Positions 9,629 to 21,224 of a stretch of DNA of 64,000 nucleotides are shown piece after piece; position 1 is the first letter of the stretch; the number at the start of each line of letters is the position of its first letter. The notes under the pieces were generated by a model. It was not told the origin of the DNA. It ran no database searches and was given only the letters and a program-made list of their open reading frames with translations. Both the position numbers and the translations under genes were made by a program. The DNA lies in NCBI GenBank assembly GCA_947561585.1, contig CANNZV010002306.1:1-64000 (forward strand). Reading direction: 5' to 3'. The DNA comes from Caprella mutica (lineage: Eukaryota > Arthropoda > Malacostraca > Amphipoda > Caprellidae).

Positions 9629-12454
9629 TGTTACCGATCTGGCGGACAATATCCCCACTCAAAAGAATGCCCAGCAAAAGGTAAGAAATGTAACCATTGT
9701 AAGGGATTCAATCACTTCGAAACAGTGTGCTTCAAGAAGAAGAAAGCAATCAAATCTACTGAAACTGTCATGAAAGAGTCTAGTGATGAAGAAGAAACTG
9801 CAACTAGTTCTGAACATGAATACATCTAAAATGCTTCATCAAATAACTAATAAGCACCATAAATTATGATGAAGCTTAACAGGACAGATATTTAATTTTT
9901 GTTAGATAAAGGAGCATCTGTGAACATAATAGATGGGTACCGTTATTCCTTACTCAAGAATAAGGTGAAGCTGATGGAAACTGCGATATAAATTTACGCA
10001 TTTTAAAGTAAATATCCTATGTAAATAAAAGGAAAATTTAAAGCAACTGTTGCTTTTAGTAAGGTGTACGAAGAGGTCACTTTCTATGTTACCGATAGCT
10101 ACAATACAGGAAATTTAATTGGATTTAAAACTGCTTCAAGATTAAAGATTATTTATATTGCAAATAATATCACATCATGATAATTAATGTAAGATTACCC
10201 GAATTTATTTAAAGGAATTGGAAAATATAAAGGAAGTTCAGTCAAGCTACATATAGATGAAAACAATAAACCAGTCATCTAGTAACATCGGAGAATTCCA
10301 TTCCATTTTAGGAAATAGATTAAGAATAAAATAAAGGAGCTAGAAGATAATGACATCATAGAAGAAGTTGATGGACATACACCCTGGGTATCACCCATTG
10401 TGGTGGTACCAAAGCCAAATAATCTGAAAGAAATAAGATTGTGCGTAGATATGAGAGAAGCCAATAAGGCAATTTAAAGAGAACGTCATCTTTCACCTAC
10501 CATTGATGACATAATTTGTAGATTTAATTGAGCTACAGTCTTTTCCAAGCTTGACTTGAATCAAGGTTACCATAAAATAATGATACATCCTGATAGCCGC
10601 CCGATAACTACATTCTCAACACATATCGGTTTGAGAAGATACAAGAGACTTAGTTTTGGAATTTCATCTGCTGCTGAGGTATTTCAAAACATCATTCAAA
10701 GCACTATTGCTAATATACCAGGAGCTATTAATATTAGTGATGACATTGTTGTTTTTGGACAAACTTAAAATGAACACGAAAAAAACCTGAAGGCTGTCAT
10801 GAAATCCCTCGAATAAGTGGTTTCACATTAAATGAGGATAAATGTACTTTCAGCCAAGATGAAATTAAATTCTTCGGATATACCTTTTCTAAAAATGGTA
10901 TATCCATAAAAGCTTACTGTATTCTCTGATCACAAACCATTAGAGAGAATATTTAATAATCCAAGATCATAAATAACGTCAAGAATAGAACGGATGCTAC
11001 TTAAGGTGCAATAGTACGATTTTACAGTTGAATATACTGAAGGTAAATCTAACCCTGCAGATTATCTTTCAAGAGCCCCGGTGGCTGGTTCAAAATAGGA
11101 TACTCGTTTGGAAGAGTCAATAGAATAATACTGCAATTACATCACTAATAGTAGCATACCGAAGAAAATACCAAAGTAGGAATTAGTCGAGCAAACAATG
11201 AAGGACAAGACACTTCAAGAAGTTGAGAAATTTTTGATAAACAAGAAATGGCCTCCACCAAAAGAACAAACTACGCAATTGAGATCCTTTTTCAATATTG
11301 AAGATGAATTATGGATAAGCGAAGAGGGCCTTATAATGAGAGGACTAAAGTCAGAGTTTACCACTGCATATGTCAGAAGTACCTAAATACTGTTGGTAGC
11401 AACTCACCATGGATTTTCTTGGTCCCATAGAAAATCAAAAATATCTATTTGTTGTTCACGATGATTATTCCCGATATCCAATAGTGGAGGTTTTAAATAA
11501 TCTTCAAGCAGACACTGTGATTGATTCATTTGATAAAATTATCGGCATGTTTGGAGTTCCGTAAGAAGTAAGAACAGATAACGGCCCTCCATTCACCTCC
11601 TCAAAGTTTTAGCATTATTGTTAGCAATTGGATATTCATCATCGGAAAGTTACACCAAGACATCCAAGAGCCAACGGTGAAGTTGAAAGAATGATGAGAA
11701 AATCCATAAGAAGTTCATTAGTTGAAAATAGAAATTGGTTATAAGAAATTTAAACTTATCTACGAGATTATCGTGCTACTCCTCATTCTAGTACTAATTT
11801 TTCACCCTATGAAGTTATGTTTAATCGAAAAATGAGAACACGATTACCTGAACTGGAAGAAATATAACAGAAAGTAAAGGATAAAATAACGGTACCGATT
11901 AGAAGAAATGACTAAATCTCAAAATATAAAATGAAACACAATGCAAAGAGACACCATAAGAAATACAAGAAAGTGAATATTGGTGATATGGTTCTGTTGA
12001 GGAATCATTAGAGAAACAAGTTTTATCCTATTTTTGATCCTACATCAATGACTGTAATTGCTAAAAAGGATCAATGATTGCAGCAACGAATGATGCGCAA
12101 AGAAGAGTAACAAGAGACATATCACAATTCTAATAAATTCCAACCGAAATTGATACCAACTCAATAAATGAGAAAAGTGAAGATGTGGACTTTTAGCAAT
12201 AATTTCCTAGTTAAAACTAATAATATGATTGTACCGAGGTGATTTAAAATGAAGAAGATTGCACAAAGACTGATGAAGAAGATTAAGAATTAATAACTGA
12301 ATAACTTGAAAATCCTTCTACCTTGAAGAGAATACTATGTAACCTGAAATTGAATTAGAACCTGAATAACTAGAAAATGCGGATCAAGAAATTAGGAGAA
12401 GTACTAGACTCTGTAACTAGAGTAACGAAACCTCCTGATCGCCTTACCTACTGA
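9629..12454 (+). pseudogene. pol of the LTR element (knuckle-protease-RT-RNase H-integrase), crossed by about 42 TAA/TAG codons
   Basis: 9629-10768 is one continuous phase. It has a CCHC knuckle (CNHCKGFNHFETVC; an upstream knuckle has lost one Cys), a protease site reading D-K-G-A instead of D-T-G-A, and RT blocks including KLDLNQGYH, LSFGISSA and the ISDD catalytic pair. This phase contains 15 TAR codons and two TGA (10178, 10529). After indels, RNase H (FSDHKPL; Y-D-F block at 11015) and a linker run 10916-11383 with 5 TAR. Integrase (MDFLGP, RTDNGPPF, HPRANGEVER) runs 11385-12066 with 9 TAR, and a C-terminal tail to a TGA at 12452 has 13. TAR codons sit where related proteins have or tolerate Gln (for example before Y-D-F at 11012). 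I count about TAA 31, TAG 11, CAA 18, CAG 1. About 24 His CAY codons remain intact. Confidence 0.7.
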
Positions 12455-12462
12455 TTTCATAA

Positions 12463-12479
12463 ATGAGGAAGGGGAGAGA
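12463..12479 (+). promoter_or_regulatory. Polypurine tract
   Basis: AAATGAGGAAGGGGAGAGA ends directly at the 3' LTR start, as expected for plus-strand priming. Confidence 0.7.
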
Positions 12480-12644
12480 TGTAATATTCATATTATTTAT
12501 TCTATTAATTAGGAAATCTATTTATATGCCCTGTATCCATGTTACTTACAATACCTTTATTATTACTGTCTTTACTCTAATAAATTACTTATATTATGCT
12601 GGAATCGGATTATGATAATAACCTACAACTCTTGAAATATTATA
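12480..12644 (+). repeat. 3' LTR (165 bp)
   Basis: Near-identical copy of 8985-9149, followed by the target duplication ATTGC at 12645-12649. Confidence 0.9.
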
Positions 12645-12649
12645 ATTGC

Positions 12650-13044
12650 CTTCTTTTACATGGAGATATTTTGACCACGGGTATATTTGTCCTAGAATCC
12701 AAAACAGCATCTTATAAGTGAAATGATAGAATGAAAACCCTCCACACCTCTCCCAATCGTTGTTGTAAGAGCATATATTGCTGTTTCTTGTTAAAAGGGA
12801 ATTAATATTAACTTGCCCAACATGTAAACTTTTGAAATAAACTACCATATTATGAATATTTGTATTTTTGGCTATTATGATAAAATTCCTAAGAATGATG
12901 TGAGCCACCTCTAAATATAGTCCAAATGTCTCAGGATGTCGTCTGAGTTATTTCTTCATCGGTACGAAGTGTTTAACAAATGGCCATCTAAAAATAATTT
13001 TTTTACTTTATATTGTCACCCTAATGATCAATGTCACTGGGGTG
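12650..13044. other. Core of element B, right of the LTR element
   Basis: A 104-codon minus-strand open frame (12594-12908) partly overlaps the LTR and has no recognisable domain. I do not call it a gene. Confidence 0.4.
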
Positions 13045-13107
13045 GAATTTACATAGGGTTGAATATTCCTAGGGTGGAATATACCTAGGGTGGAATATAC
13101 CTAGAAT
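13045..13107 (-). repeat. Right minisatellite arm of element B
   Basis: Four units of the type GGGTGGAATATACCTA, inverse of the array at 8420-8565. Confidence 0.75.
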
Positions 13108-13117
13108 CCAATATGCT

Positions 13118-13485
13118 ATATACATTTCTTATTCTTTATTAAATAATTATCTAGATTTTTGTTTTTCCTGCCGTAGGTGATACTATTTAAACCTTATATT
13201 AATTTACCCAAAACTAATCCGAGAAATATTTTTGTTGTAATTTTTTCTATCCTACTGTTCATCATGTAATCACTTTCTCGTAAGTTTAGTAGAAATTATT
13301 TTTAATTATCTAAGTTTAGGTCGCTCATTGCAAAGTTAAAATAAGCATAGCCATTTTATACAAAATGTTTATCTATAATGAGGTATTACTCCTAATTAAT
13401 CAAATTTAATGAGTTGAGTAATAATAGTTAGTTTGAAAATTATTAGCGATATACAAGTCTTATGGTATGGTTACTACACAGAGAG
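13118..13485. other. AT-rich spacer, no gene seen
   Basis: No open frame or repeat that I can support. Confidence 0.4.
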
Positions 13486-13699
13486 AAATGGATGGTTAAA
13501 TTCTACCATCTGAAGGGTAACTTCAATCTTATTGTCGGGTTGTCTGACAGACAATCCGAATTATAGGATTGATTCTACCCTTCAAAGATGAAGGGTAGAA
13601 TCAACCCCTTGAATGATTGAAATCATACTCAAAAAGTTAACCTTCAGATGATTGAATATAACCCTAATCTAACAAAGGGTAGCTTTAACCATCCATTCC
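13486..13699. mobile_element. Short inverted-repeat element (MITE-like)
   Basis: The ends AAATGGATGGTTAAA and TTTAACCATCCATTCC are inverted copies. The centre is itself a hairpin (TGATTCTACCCTTCA against TGAAGGGTAGAATCA, 13572-13607). I find no clear target duplication. Confidence 0.6.
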
Positions 13700-13769
13700 A
13701 GTGGTAGATCTAATCATCCTAATATTAATATTTAAATAGGATTTAATTAAATTATATTAGGGGTTTAAG

Positions 13770-14425
13770 GGACTGGAAGAAGCAAACAGAGAGTGAAGAG
13801 GTGCCATGAAAATTCATCTACCACAGACAGTGGGAATGCTCATGGATGCAGAAAAGCTACTCTGTGAATGCAGTCACTTACCAAGGAATGTGATGAATAG
13901 GGACAAAAGAAGAAGAGGAAAATAAATATTATCTAATTGGAGAAAAAAAAATTCATAGGGTATTATTTTTAATATATATTTAGTAACAAAAGATACAACT
14001 TTATATAAACTATATATAGTATAAACAATGAAATCCATAGCTATATTCAATAAACAAAAAAACTTTTTTTGGTACAAACTAAAGATTACATATATTTAAT
14101 GAACAAAAAAATACCTTAGGACTATAATTAGATAATTTAGTAGGGGTTCAACGTCTGCTTTGGAACCAAAGCCATATCGCTGACATCAAAAGGAAATCAA
14201 ATAAAAGGAACTGGAAGAAGCGCTCAGAAAGTACAGAGGCTCTATGAACAAAGTCACCTACATGTCGGTGACAAAGTTCATGGATGCATAAAAACTACTC
14301 CGCAAATGCAGCCACTTTACCAAGGAATGTGACAAAAAGAGACACAAGCAACAGTGGCTGTGCTCACTGAAGGAAGAGGAAAATGAAGAGGTGATCGTAA
14401 ATGAAGCCTATGAGCCTACCTAACA
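13770..14425 (+). pseudogene. Two diverged copies of an unrecognised coding-like fragment
   Basis: Segments at about 13772-13925 and 14208-14345 are direct repeats (shared words GGAACTGGAAGAAGC-like, CATGGATGCA, ACCAAGGAATGTGA). Read in the plus strand, the second gives a charged sequence with L-E-E-A-L-R-K-Y, KFMDA, a stop, KCSHFTKECDKK and a glutamate-rich end. The first shows the same pattern with stops. I do not recognise the family. Confidence 0.3.
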
Positions 14426-14567
14426 TAAATCCAAGACCTTCTAATTGAAGAGCATAACCTCATAAATTGCAAGAAGCGTTAAAAAATGATAGAACGGTAA
14501 GAATGAAGAAAAAATATCCATATTCTAAATTACAACAGTTCGGGGCCAGAGAGACGCCACCCCCTTA

Positions 14568-15259
14568 ATGGATGCGTATTCAAGGGATTTTTCGCACCGA
14601 ATACTTCTGTTGAAATAGGATGAAAATCAAATTCATGCTTTCCAATGAGAGTGGTTACAATGGCAGCGATTTAGTCGTCAGAATACGTACGAAGTCGTCA
14701 GAACAACTTCAGCGTTCAAATGAGTTTGATTTTTTCATGCGACTAGCGACAAATTCGGTAATTATTGTGTTTAATTCTCTTACTTTCGATTGTTGTTACT
14801 GTTTACCCATGTGTTTTGCAAATGTATTATTTGAAACTACTTATCAGGATTAATACACATATTATTTAACTATATGTAATATATATTTGTTTATATAAAG
14901 GTTTGATATATATATGAAGGTTTTATATTTGTTACTGTGTACAATTTTTTTTTTTCAAAAAATTTGAATATCCTTACAGGTATTTAAAAAATATTCTCCT
15001 TATTTTTCTATTTAGGTATTTCAAAGATTGTGTGCAGTGTAAAGAATGATCAAATTAGCGTCGCGTCTATTGTTTCAGAGGCACACAGGTTGGTTTTTGA
15101 TTCCTCACAAACATTACCTCAAATGAACATAGTTTAGATCCCAAAATTAATTGAGCATAAATATTCTGACGATCAGCAATCTCGTTGTGAACCACCTCGC
15201 ACTGAAGATCATTTCTGACGATATCGTCAGTTCGAAAAATCGCTTGAATACGCATCCAT
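14568..15259. mobile_element. Inverted-repeat DNA element, about 0.7 kb
   Basis: ATGGATGCGTATTCAAGGGA-TTTTTCG at the left end is inverted at 15233-15259 with one mismatch. There is no clear transposase; a 77-codon frame (14620-14853) has no recognisable domain. The target duplication is not evident. Confidence 0.55.
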
Positions 15260-15504
15260 AGTAACCGTACCCTTAGTCTACGAAACTTTCTTATGATTTA
15301 AATATTGCATTTAAAATTTCTTACGTATCTACATTCTACATAGTCACTAGTTTCTGTGAATATTTCAAAGTTCGAAATAACAATGCATGTTATCCTTCAA
15401 TTGTCTAAATTAATTCATCTTTTACTTAGTTGCTCTCGTTAATATTTAATAATTCCTTTTCTATCCTCGCTTTGATTGTTCGTGTTAAATTAATGATTAA
15501 CTTA

Positions 15505-15622
15505 TTTCATGTGAATTTAAAAATAAAATTTTTGAATTTAAAAACTAATTATTTGTGAATTTGAAAACTAATTCTTTGTGAATTTAAAAACTAAATCTTT
15601 GAATTCAAAAACTAATCAATTG
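15505..15622. repeat. Short tandem repeat, about 23 bp, 4-5 units
   Basis: Units of the type TGAATTTAAAAACTAATTCTTTG. Confidence 0.7.
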
Positions 15623-15984
15623 TTTACTGTTAATGTCCTTTAGGGTTTTCATCATTGTGGTATTATTGTATTTATGTTTTGAAACAAATTTTTATGTTGA
15701 GTTTTCCCTCTTTGCATTTAAATAAAGCTGTAAATTCTCCCTGGATTATATTTATCCTTCCGTTACTTCACTATTGAATTTGATATTATATCAATCGTTG
15801 TGAGAAGCTACAAATTATCTCCTTGCAACTCATCTCTTGTACCATTTTATTAATATTGTTATCACAAAATTTAAAAGTCGATGAATTTGAAATAAAGTGC
15901 TGCTAATAAAATCTTTCAACTGAACAAATTTTCATCATTTCGTGTATTTGTAATATATTTCTAACTCTAGTCTTACCTTAAACC

Positions 15985-16026
15985 TTGAACCTTAACCCTC
16001 CCCCCCTCTGCCCTCTGCCCCTCCCC

Positions 16027-16057
<31 letters not shown>

Positions 16058-16060
16058 GAT
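15985..16060. repeat. Pyrimidine (CT)n microsatellite
   Basis: A run of CCCTC/CCCCT words grading into (CT)n. Confidence 0.9.
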
Positions 16061-16062
16061 CG

Positions 16063-16870
16063 ACTGTCTTGTATTTGTTCTCATTTTAGAATTATAATCC
16101 TCTGATGGAAGCCTCTTAGAGGTGTAGTGGTAAATAGAGAAGAGTGGAGAGAGATGTGGAGAGTTAAGCTAAGGAGGAAGAGGGCGATTTGGAAATCGTC
16201 TTTACAGGTGGGCCACAATGAAGATTTCCATTCTTCAATTATGTACTTTAATCAGTAGAACCATTATGCATTTAGTGCAATAGTTCCCCAACAGTGAAGC
16301 GAAAAGAGTGTATATTTTTATGCCTCTTTACGAGGAAAAATATGAATTACGAACCATGTTTTCTATTATTAATATTAGTGAATGAGTAATAGTGTGAAAA
16401 TGAGAGTAATGAATATTTTGATTTTTTGTTTGTTTTAGTTGTCCCTATTAAACGAAAACGATCCAAAGTTTTATTTATAAGTAGTAATAATGAATTTTAA
16501 TTTTCAGGAATTATTAACCAAAATGAATTACAAAACAAAGCTATATTCTAAATATCCGAAAAGGCAGCTTAAAGTCAAGCTGAAGAAAATCGGGATAATT
16601 TTCACCAGTAACATTTGTATCTATGTGAGCCGAGAATGAAGTGGAATGTGGCGTGTGGCTCTCGAAGTGGCGTGAAGTAAAGCTAGTAACAACAATTGTT
16701 TACTGCACAGCGGATATGGAAATGCGTTTCATTATATAACAAAAGGTGCTGAAAAAACCCCTGTGAACACAGAAACTTGTGTAAACTTTCTTCCGCATTA
16801 TTATACGTAAGGAGTTTATAAGGGTTGAGTTTGGTTTTCTTTCTAAGTTAAATAATGTGTAACATTGGGT
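16063..16870. other. Spacer, no gene seen
   Basis: No supported ORF or repeat. Confidence 0.4.
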
Positions 16871-16887
16871 CTAGGGGTAGCCGGTAA

Positions 16888-17095
16888 ATTGCTCGAAAAC
16901 AATTGCTCGAAAGACAATTGCTCGAAAACAATTGCTCGAAAAACAATTGCTCGAATGAACAATTGCTCGAAAGAACAATTGCTCGAAAGACAATTGCTCG
17001 AAAAACAATTGCTCGAACGAACAATTGCTCGAATGAACAATTGCTCGAATTATCAAATTGCTCGAATGAACAAAATTGCTCGAATTATAAAATTG
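16888..17095 (+). repeat. Minisatellite AATTGCTCGAA(A/T)GAAC, same family as element C arms
   Basis: About 14 units of 14-17 bp with AATTGCTCGAA cores. The same units recur at 21225-21390 (same orientation) and 21590-21750 (inverted). It may be a solo arm of a foldback-type element. Confidence 0.8.
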
Positions 17096-17366
17096 CACTG
17101 TTTTCGATTTAATAAAAGTCAGTTATTCATGAAGTGGAGCTGCACCTAACAATCCTTGTTTCTTTTTAGTAATTGATCATTAATCATTCTATAGATGATT
17201 TTAATTATTACTCATTCTGCATAACCTTTTTGTTTAGACCGTTTGTATCATCTCGTATGTATGTAACATGTGAATTGGAATCATGTGGTTAATCACTACT
17301 ATTCATGTTTTTTTTTATCATAAAACCCGAATACTTATTTATTAGTAGCCTATCTGCATGTGGCAC

Positions 17367-17367
17367 N
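17367..17367. other. Undetermined base (N) at satellite edge
   Basis: The only N in the window directly abuts the 32-bp array, suggesting an unresolved assembly junction. Confidence 0.9.
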
Positions 17368-19960
17368 AGTACATCATCACAGTGACTCTTTTCTCTGATA
17401 GTACATCATCACAGTGACTCTTTTCTCTGATAGTACATCATCACAGTGACTCTTTTCTCTGATAGTACATCATCACAGTGACTCTTTTCTCTGATAGTAC
17501 ATCATCACAGTGACTCTTTTCTCTGATAGTACATCATCAAAGTGACTCTTTTCTCTGATAGTACATCATCACAGTGACTCTTTTCTCTGATAGTACATTA
17601 TCACAGTGACTCTTTTCTCTTATAGTACATCATCACAGTGACTCTTTTCTCTTATAGTACATCATCACAGTGACTCTTTTCTCTGACAGTACATCATCAC
17701 AGTGACTCTTTTCTCTGATAGTACATTATCACAGTGACTCTTTTCTCTTATAGTACATCATCACAGTGACTCTTTTCTCTGATAGTGCATCATCACAGTG
17801 ACTCTTTTCTCTGATAGTACATCATCACAGTGACTCTTTTCTCTGATAGTACATCATCACAGTGACTCTTTTCTCTGATAGTACATCATCACAATGACTC
17901 TTTTCTCTGATAGTACATTATCACAGTGACTCTTTTCTCTTATAGTACATCATCACAGTGACTCTTTTCTCTGATAGTACATCATCACAGTGACTCTTTT
18001 CTCTTATAGTACATCATCACAGTGACTCTTTTCTTTTATAGTACATCATCACAGTGACTCTTTTCTCTGATAGTACATCATCACAGTGACTCTTTTCTCT
18101 TATAGTACATCATCACAATGACTCTTTTCTCTGATAGTACATCATCACAGTGACTCTTTTCTCTTATAGTACATCATCACAATGACTCTTTTCTCTGATA
18201 GTACATTATCACAGTGACTCTTTTCTCTGACAGTACATCATCACAGTGACTCTTTTCTCTGATAGTACATTATCACAGTGACTCTTTTCTCAGATAGTAC
18301 ATCATCACAGTGACTCTTTTCTCTGATAGTACATCATCACAGTGACTTTTTTCTCTGATAGTACATCATCACAGTGACTCTTTTCTCTGATAGTACATCA
18401 TCAAAGTGACTCTTTTCTCTGATAGTACATCATCACAGTGACTCTTTTCTCTGATAGTACATTATCACAGTGACTCTTTTCTCTTATAGTACATCATCAC
18501 AGTGACTCTTTTCTCTTATAGTACATCATCACAGTGACTCTTTTCTCTGACAGTACATCATCACAGTGACTCTTTTCTCTGATAGTACATTATCACAGTG
18601 ACTCTTTTCTCTTATAGTACATCATCACAGTGACTCTTTTCTCTGATAGTGCATCATCACAGTGACTCTTTTCTCTGATAGTACATCATCACAGTGACTC
18701 TTTTCTCTGATAGTACATCATCACAGTGACTCTTTTCTCTGATAGTACATCATCACAATGACTCTTTTCTCTGATAGTACATTATCACAGTGACTCTTTT
18801 CTCTTATAGTACATCATCACAGTGACTCTTTTCTCTGATAGTACATCATCACAGTGACTCTTTTCTCTTATAGTACATCATCACAGTGACTCTTTTCTTT
18901 TATAGTACATCATCACAGTGACTCTTTTCTCTGATAGTACATCATCACAGTGACTCTTTTCTCTTATAGTACATCATCACAATGACTCTTTTCTCTGATA
19001 GTACATCATCACAGTGACTCTTTTCTCTTATAGTACATCATCACAATGACTCTTTTCTCTGATAGTACATCATCACAGTTACTCTTTTCTCTGATAGTAC
19101 ATCATCACAGTGACTCTTTTCTCTGATAGTACATCATCAAAGTGACTCTTTTCTCTGATAGTACATCATCACAGTGACTCTTTTCTCTGATAGTACATTA
19201 TCACAGTGACTCTTTTCTCTTATAGTACATCATCACAGTGACTCTTTTCTCTTATAGTACATCATCACAGTGACTCTTTTCTCTGACAGTACATCATCAC
19301 AGTGACTCTTTTCTCTGATAGTACATTATCACAGTGACTCTTTTCTCTTATAGTACATCATCACAGTGACTCTTTTCTCTGATAGTGCATCATCACAGTG
19401 ACTCTTTTCTCTGATAGTACATCATCACAGTGACTCTTTTCTCTGATAGTACATCATCACAGTGACTCTTTTCTCTGATAGTACATCATCACAATGACTC
19501 TTTTCTCTGATAGTACATTATCACAGTGACTCTTTTCTCTTATAGTACATCATCACAGTGACTCTTTTCTCTGATAGTACATCATCACAGTGACTCTTTT
19601 CTCTTATAGTACATCATCACAGTGACTCTTTTCTTTTATAGTACATCATCACAGTGACTCTTTTCTCTGATAGTACATCATCACAGTGACTCTTTTCTCT
19701 TATAGTACATCATCACAATGACTCTTTTCTCTGATAGTACATCATCACAGTGACTCTTTTCTCTTATAGTACATCATCACAATGACTCTTTTCTCTGATA
19801 GTACATCATCACAGTTACTCTTTTCTCTGATAGTACATCTTCACAGTGACTCTTTTCTCTGATAGTACATCATCACAGTGACTCTTTTCTCTGATAGTAC
19901 ATCATCACAGTGACTCTTTTCTCTGATAGTACATCATCACAATGACTCTTTTCTCTGATA
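17368..19960. repeat. 32-bp satellite, about 81 copies, with higher-order repeats
   Basis: The unit is 32 bp (type GTACATCATCACAGTGACTC plus TTTTCTCTGATA). The variant GATAGTGCAT occurs at 17781, 18645 and 19381, spacings of 864 (27 units) and 736 (23 units). The order of neighbouring variants (TTAT, GACAG, CAATG, TTTTAT) is repeated around each, so blocks of 23-27 units were duplicated. Confidence 0.95.
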
Positions 19961-19965
19961 AATCT

Positions 19966-21220
19966 TTACGAAAGAGACCTTATATTCAACTTCATTCATC
20001 AGTACTCATGTTTATTTGATTAGGTATCTAACATCGATGATAAAGTTTCAAAAAAACGTTTGAAGTCATTTTAGAAATTAAGTTTAACCACCTAAGGCCT
20101 ATTCTCCCATCGCATAAATCTCACTCATTTCACTAATTGTATTCACTCTTCTATTATACATTCCAGCAGCGTTCCATCGTTTGGAAATTCTAATACTGTT
20201 ATTGACTGAAAAAACTCATGAATATGGATTAGTCATAGCGAGTTTTGAACAATTGGAATTATTTACCTTCCATTGAGCAATTTATTTGCATCTATTGATG
20301 GTTGCTTTTACCTCCCACTTTCCACTTTTTTCAACAACCGATCAGATGTTTTAGTAGGAAATGTTATTTTAACAAATGATAAATAATCATTTCAAGATAA
20401 AATTGAAAAACAGATTTTTTTTTCGGCCATCTCTATTGAAAATTAATCAAAGTAAAACAGTGCGAACGTGAATGAAAGTCTGTCATATATATCATAAAAT
20501 ATAATTTATTGCTGCCTAATTTACATTCGGAAATGTAAGATACTCCATGCACTACAGGTATAATTTATATATGATCGATATATCATTAACGTGAATCGCC
20601 ATTTTTCACCCTGTGTGTCCTCATCATCCCATTAAATTCCCAATTATTTTCCCAATAGATGATTGGACTGAAATCCAAAAGATTCCTACCGGATACCATT
20701 AAAATATTTCCAAGTTATTGGAACTCCCTCTCCGCATTAAATTTAAAAATGTAAATTGAAATTCTAAATCACACAGAATTTATAAATTAGTCAATAGATA
20801 AATATTAACAAGAAACGAGGTACTTTTGTTAATTTGTCAAGTCGATATAATTAACAAAAGAATAAAACTGAAGTACTTTATAATATAATAACTATGTTCC
20901 TTTCATAGCAGGAATATTCATAATATGTACGAATAGTTCTACTATAAATCAAGAATAATCACATGGAACCATAATAAATATTAAATACAAGACAAATTGT
21001 CTGCCTAGACGTGGAAAATATAGTCGCAATAAATCATTTACAGGCCATAATTTTTAATTAATTATTTATGAGTGTAACGATCTCATGGAGAATTGCAGTC
21101 TTTTTGATTTAGTTGCTCATACCGAGAAATAATTCAATGGACTCATTCATTTTCATTAGAATAAATAGAACAACAACTTTTTAGTTGAGTTATTGGGTGT
21201 GTGTACTGTATGTGATACCC
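19966..21220. other. AT-rich spacer, no gene seen
   Basis: No supported ORF, RNA or repeat. Confidence 0.4.
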
Positions 21221-21224
21221 ATTA

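Larger units (their letters stand above)
8985..12644 (+). mobile_element. Ty3/Gypsy-like LTR retrotransposon, internally deleted, TAR-rich pol
   Basis: It has two 165-bp direct repeats (8985-9149 and 12480-12644) differing at only two positions that I can see. It is flanked by the 5-bp duplication ATTGC (8980-8984 and 12645-12649). A primer-binding-like site TGGCGACAAATTGGAAC follows the left LTR and a purine tract GAGGAAGGGGAGAGA precedes the right LTR. Domain order is gag, CCHC zinc knuckle, protease, reverse transcriptase, RNase H, integrase, the Ty3/Gypsy order. Blocks are missing at the gag-knuckle junction (about 9610-9628), between RT and RNase H (about 10912) and before integrase (about 11384), so this copy could not move by itself. 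See the pol entry for the unusual stop codons. Confidence 0.85.
8418..13107. mobile_element. Foldback-type element B with minisatellite arms, carrying a nested LTR element
   Basis: The 10-bp sequence CCAATATGCT flanks both ends (8408-8417 and 13108-13117). The left arm (8420-8565) is a tandem array of TATATTCCACCCCGG-type units. The right arm (about 13045-13107) has the same units inverted (GGGTGGAATATACCTA). The outermost sequences match as inverted copies (ACATGTATTTTCCACC against CTAGGTATATTCCACC in reverse complement). The core is about 0.8 kb of AT-rich sequence interrupted at 8985-12644 by an LTR retrotransposon. I see no transposase. The architecture equals that of element A although the repeat unit differs. 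Confidence 0.7.

Noticed and set aside
9629..12454. RIP- or APOBEC-like C-to-T hypermutation as the explanation of the TAR codons
   Set aside because: His CAY codons, which share the CA context, appear untouched, so simple C-to-T editing at CA does not fit. Not fully excluded without copy alignments.
16843..17149. Short ORFs rich in N-C-S or E-Q-L
   Set aside because: Translations of the AATTGCTCGAA array.
17368..19960. Possible CRISPR array
   Set aside because: Units are contiguous 32-bp repeats with no unique spacers, in eukaryotic DNA with no cas genes.
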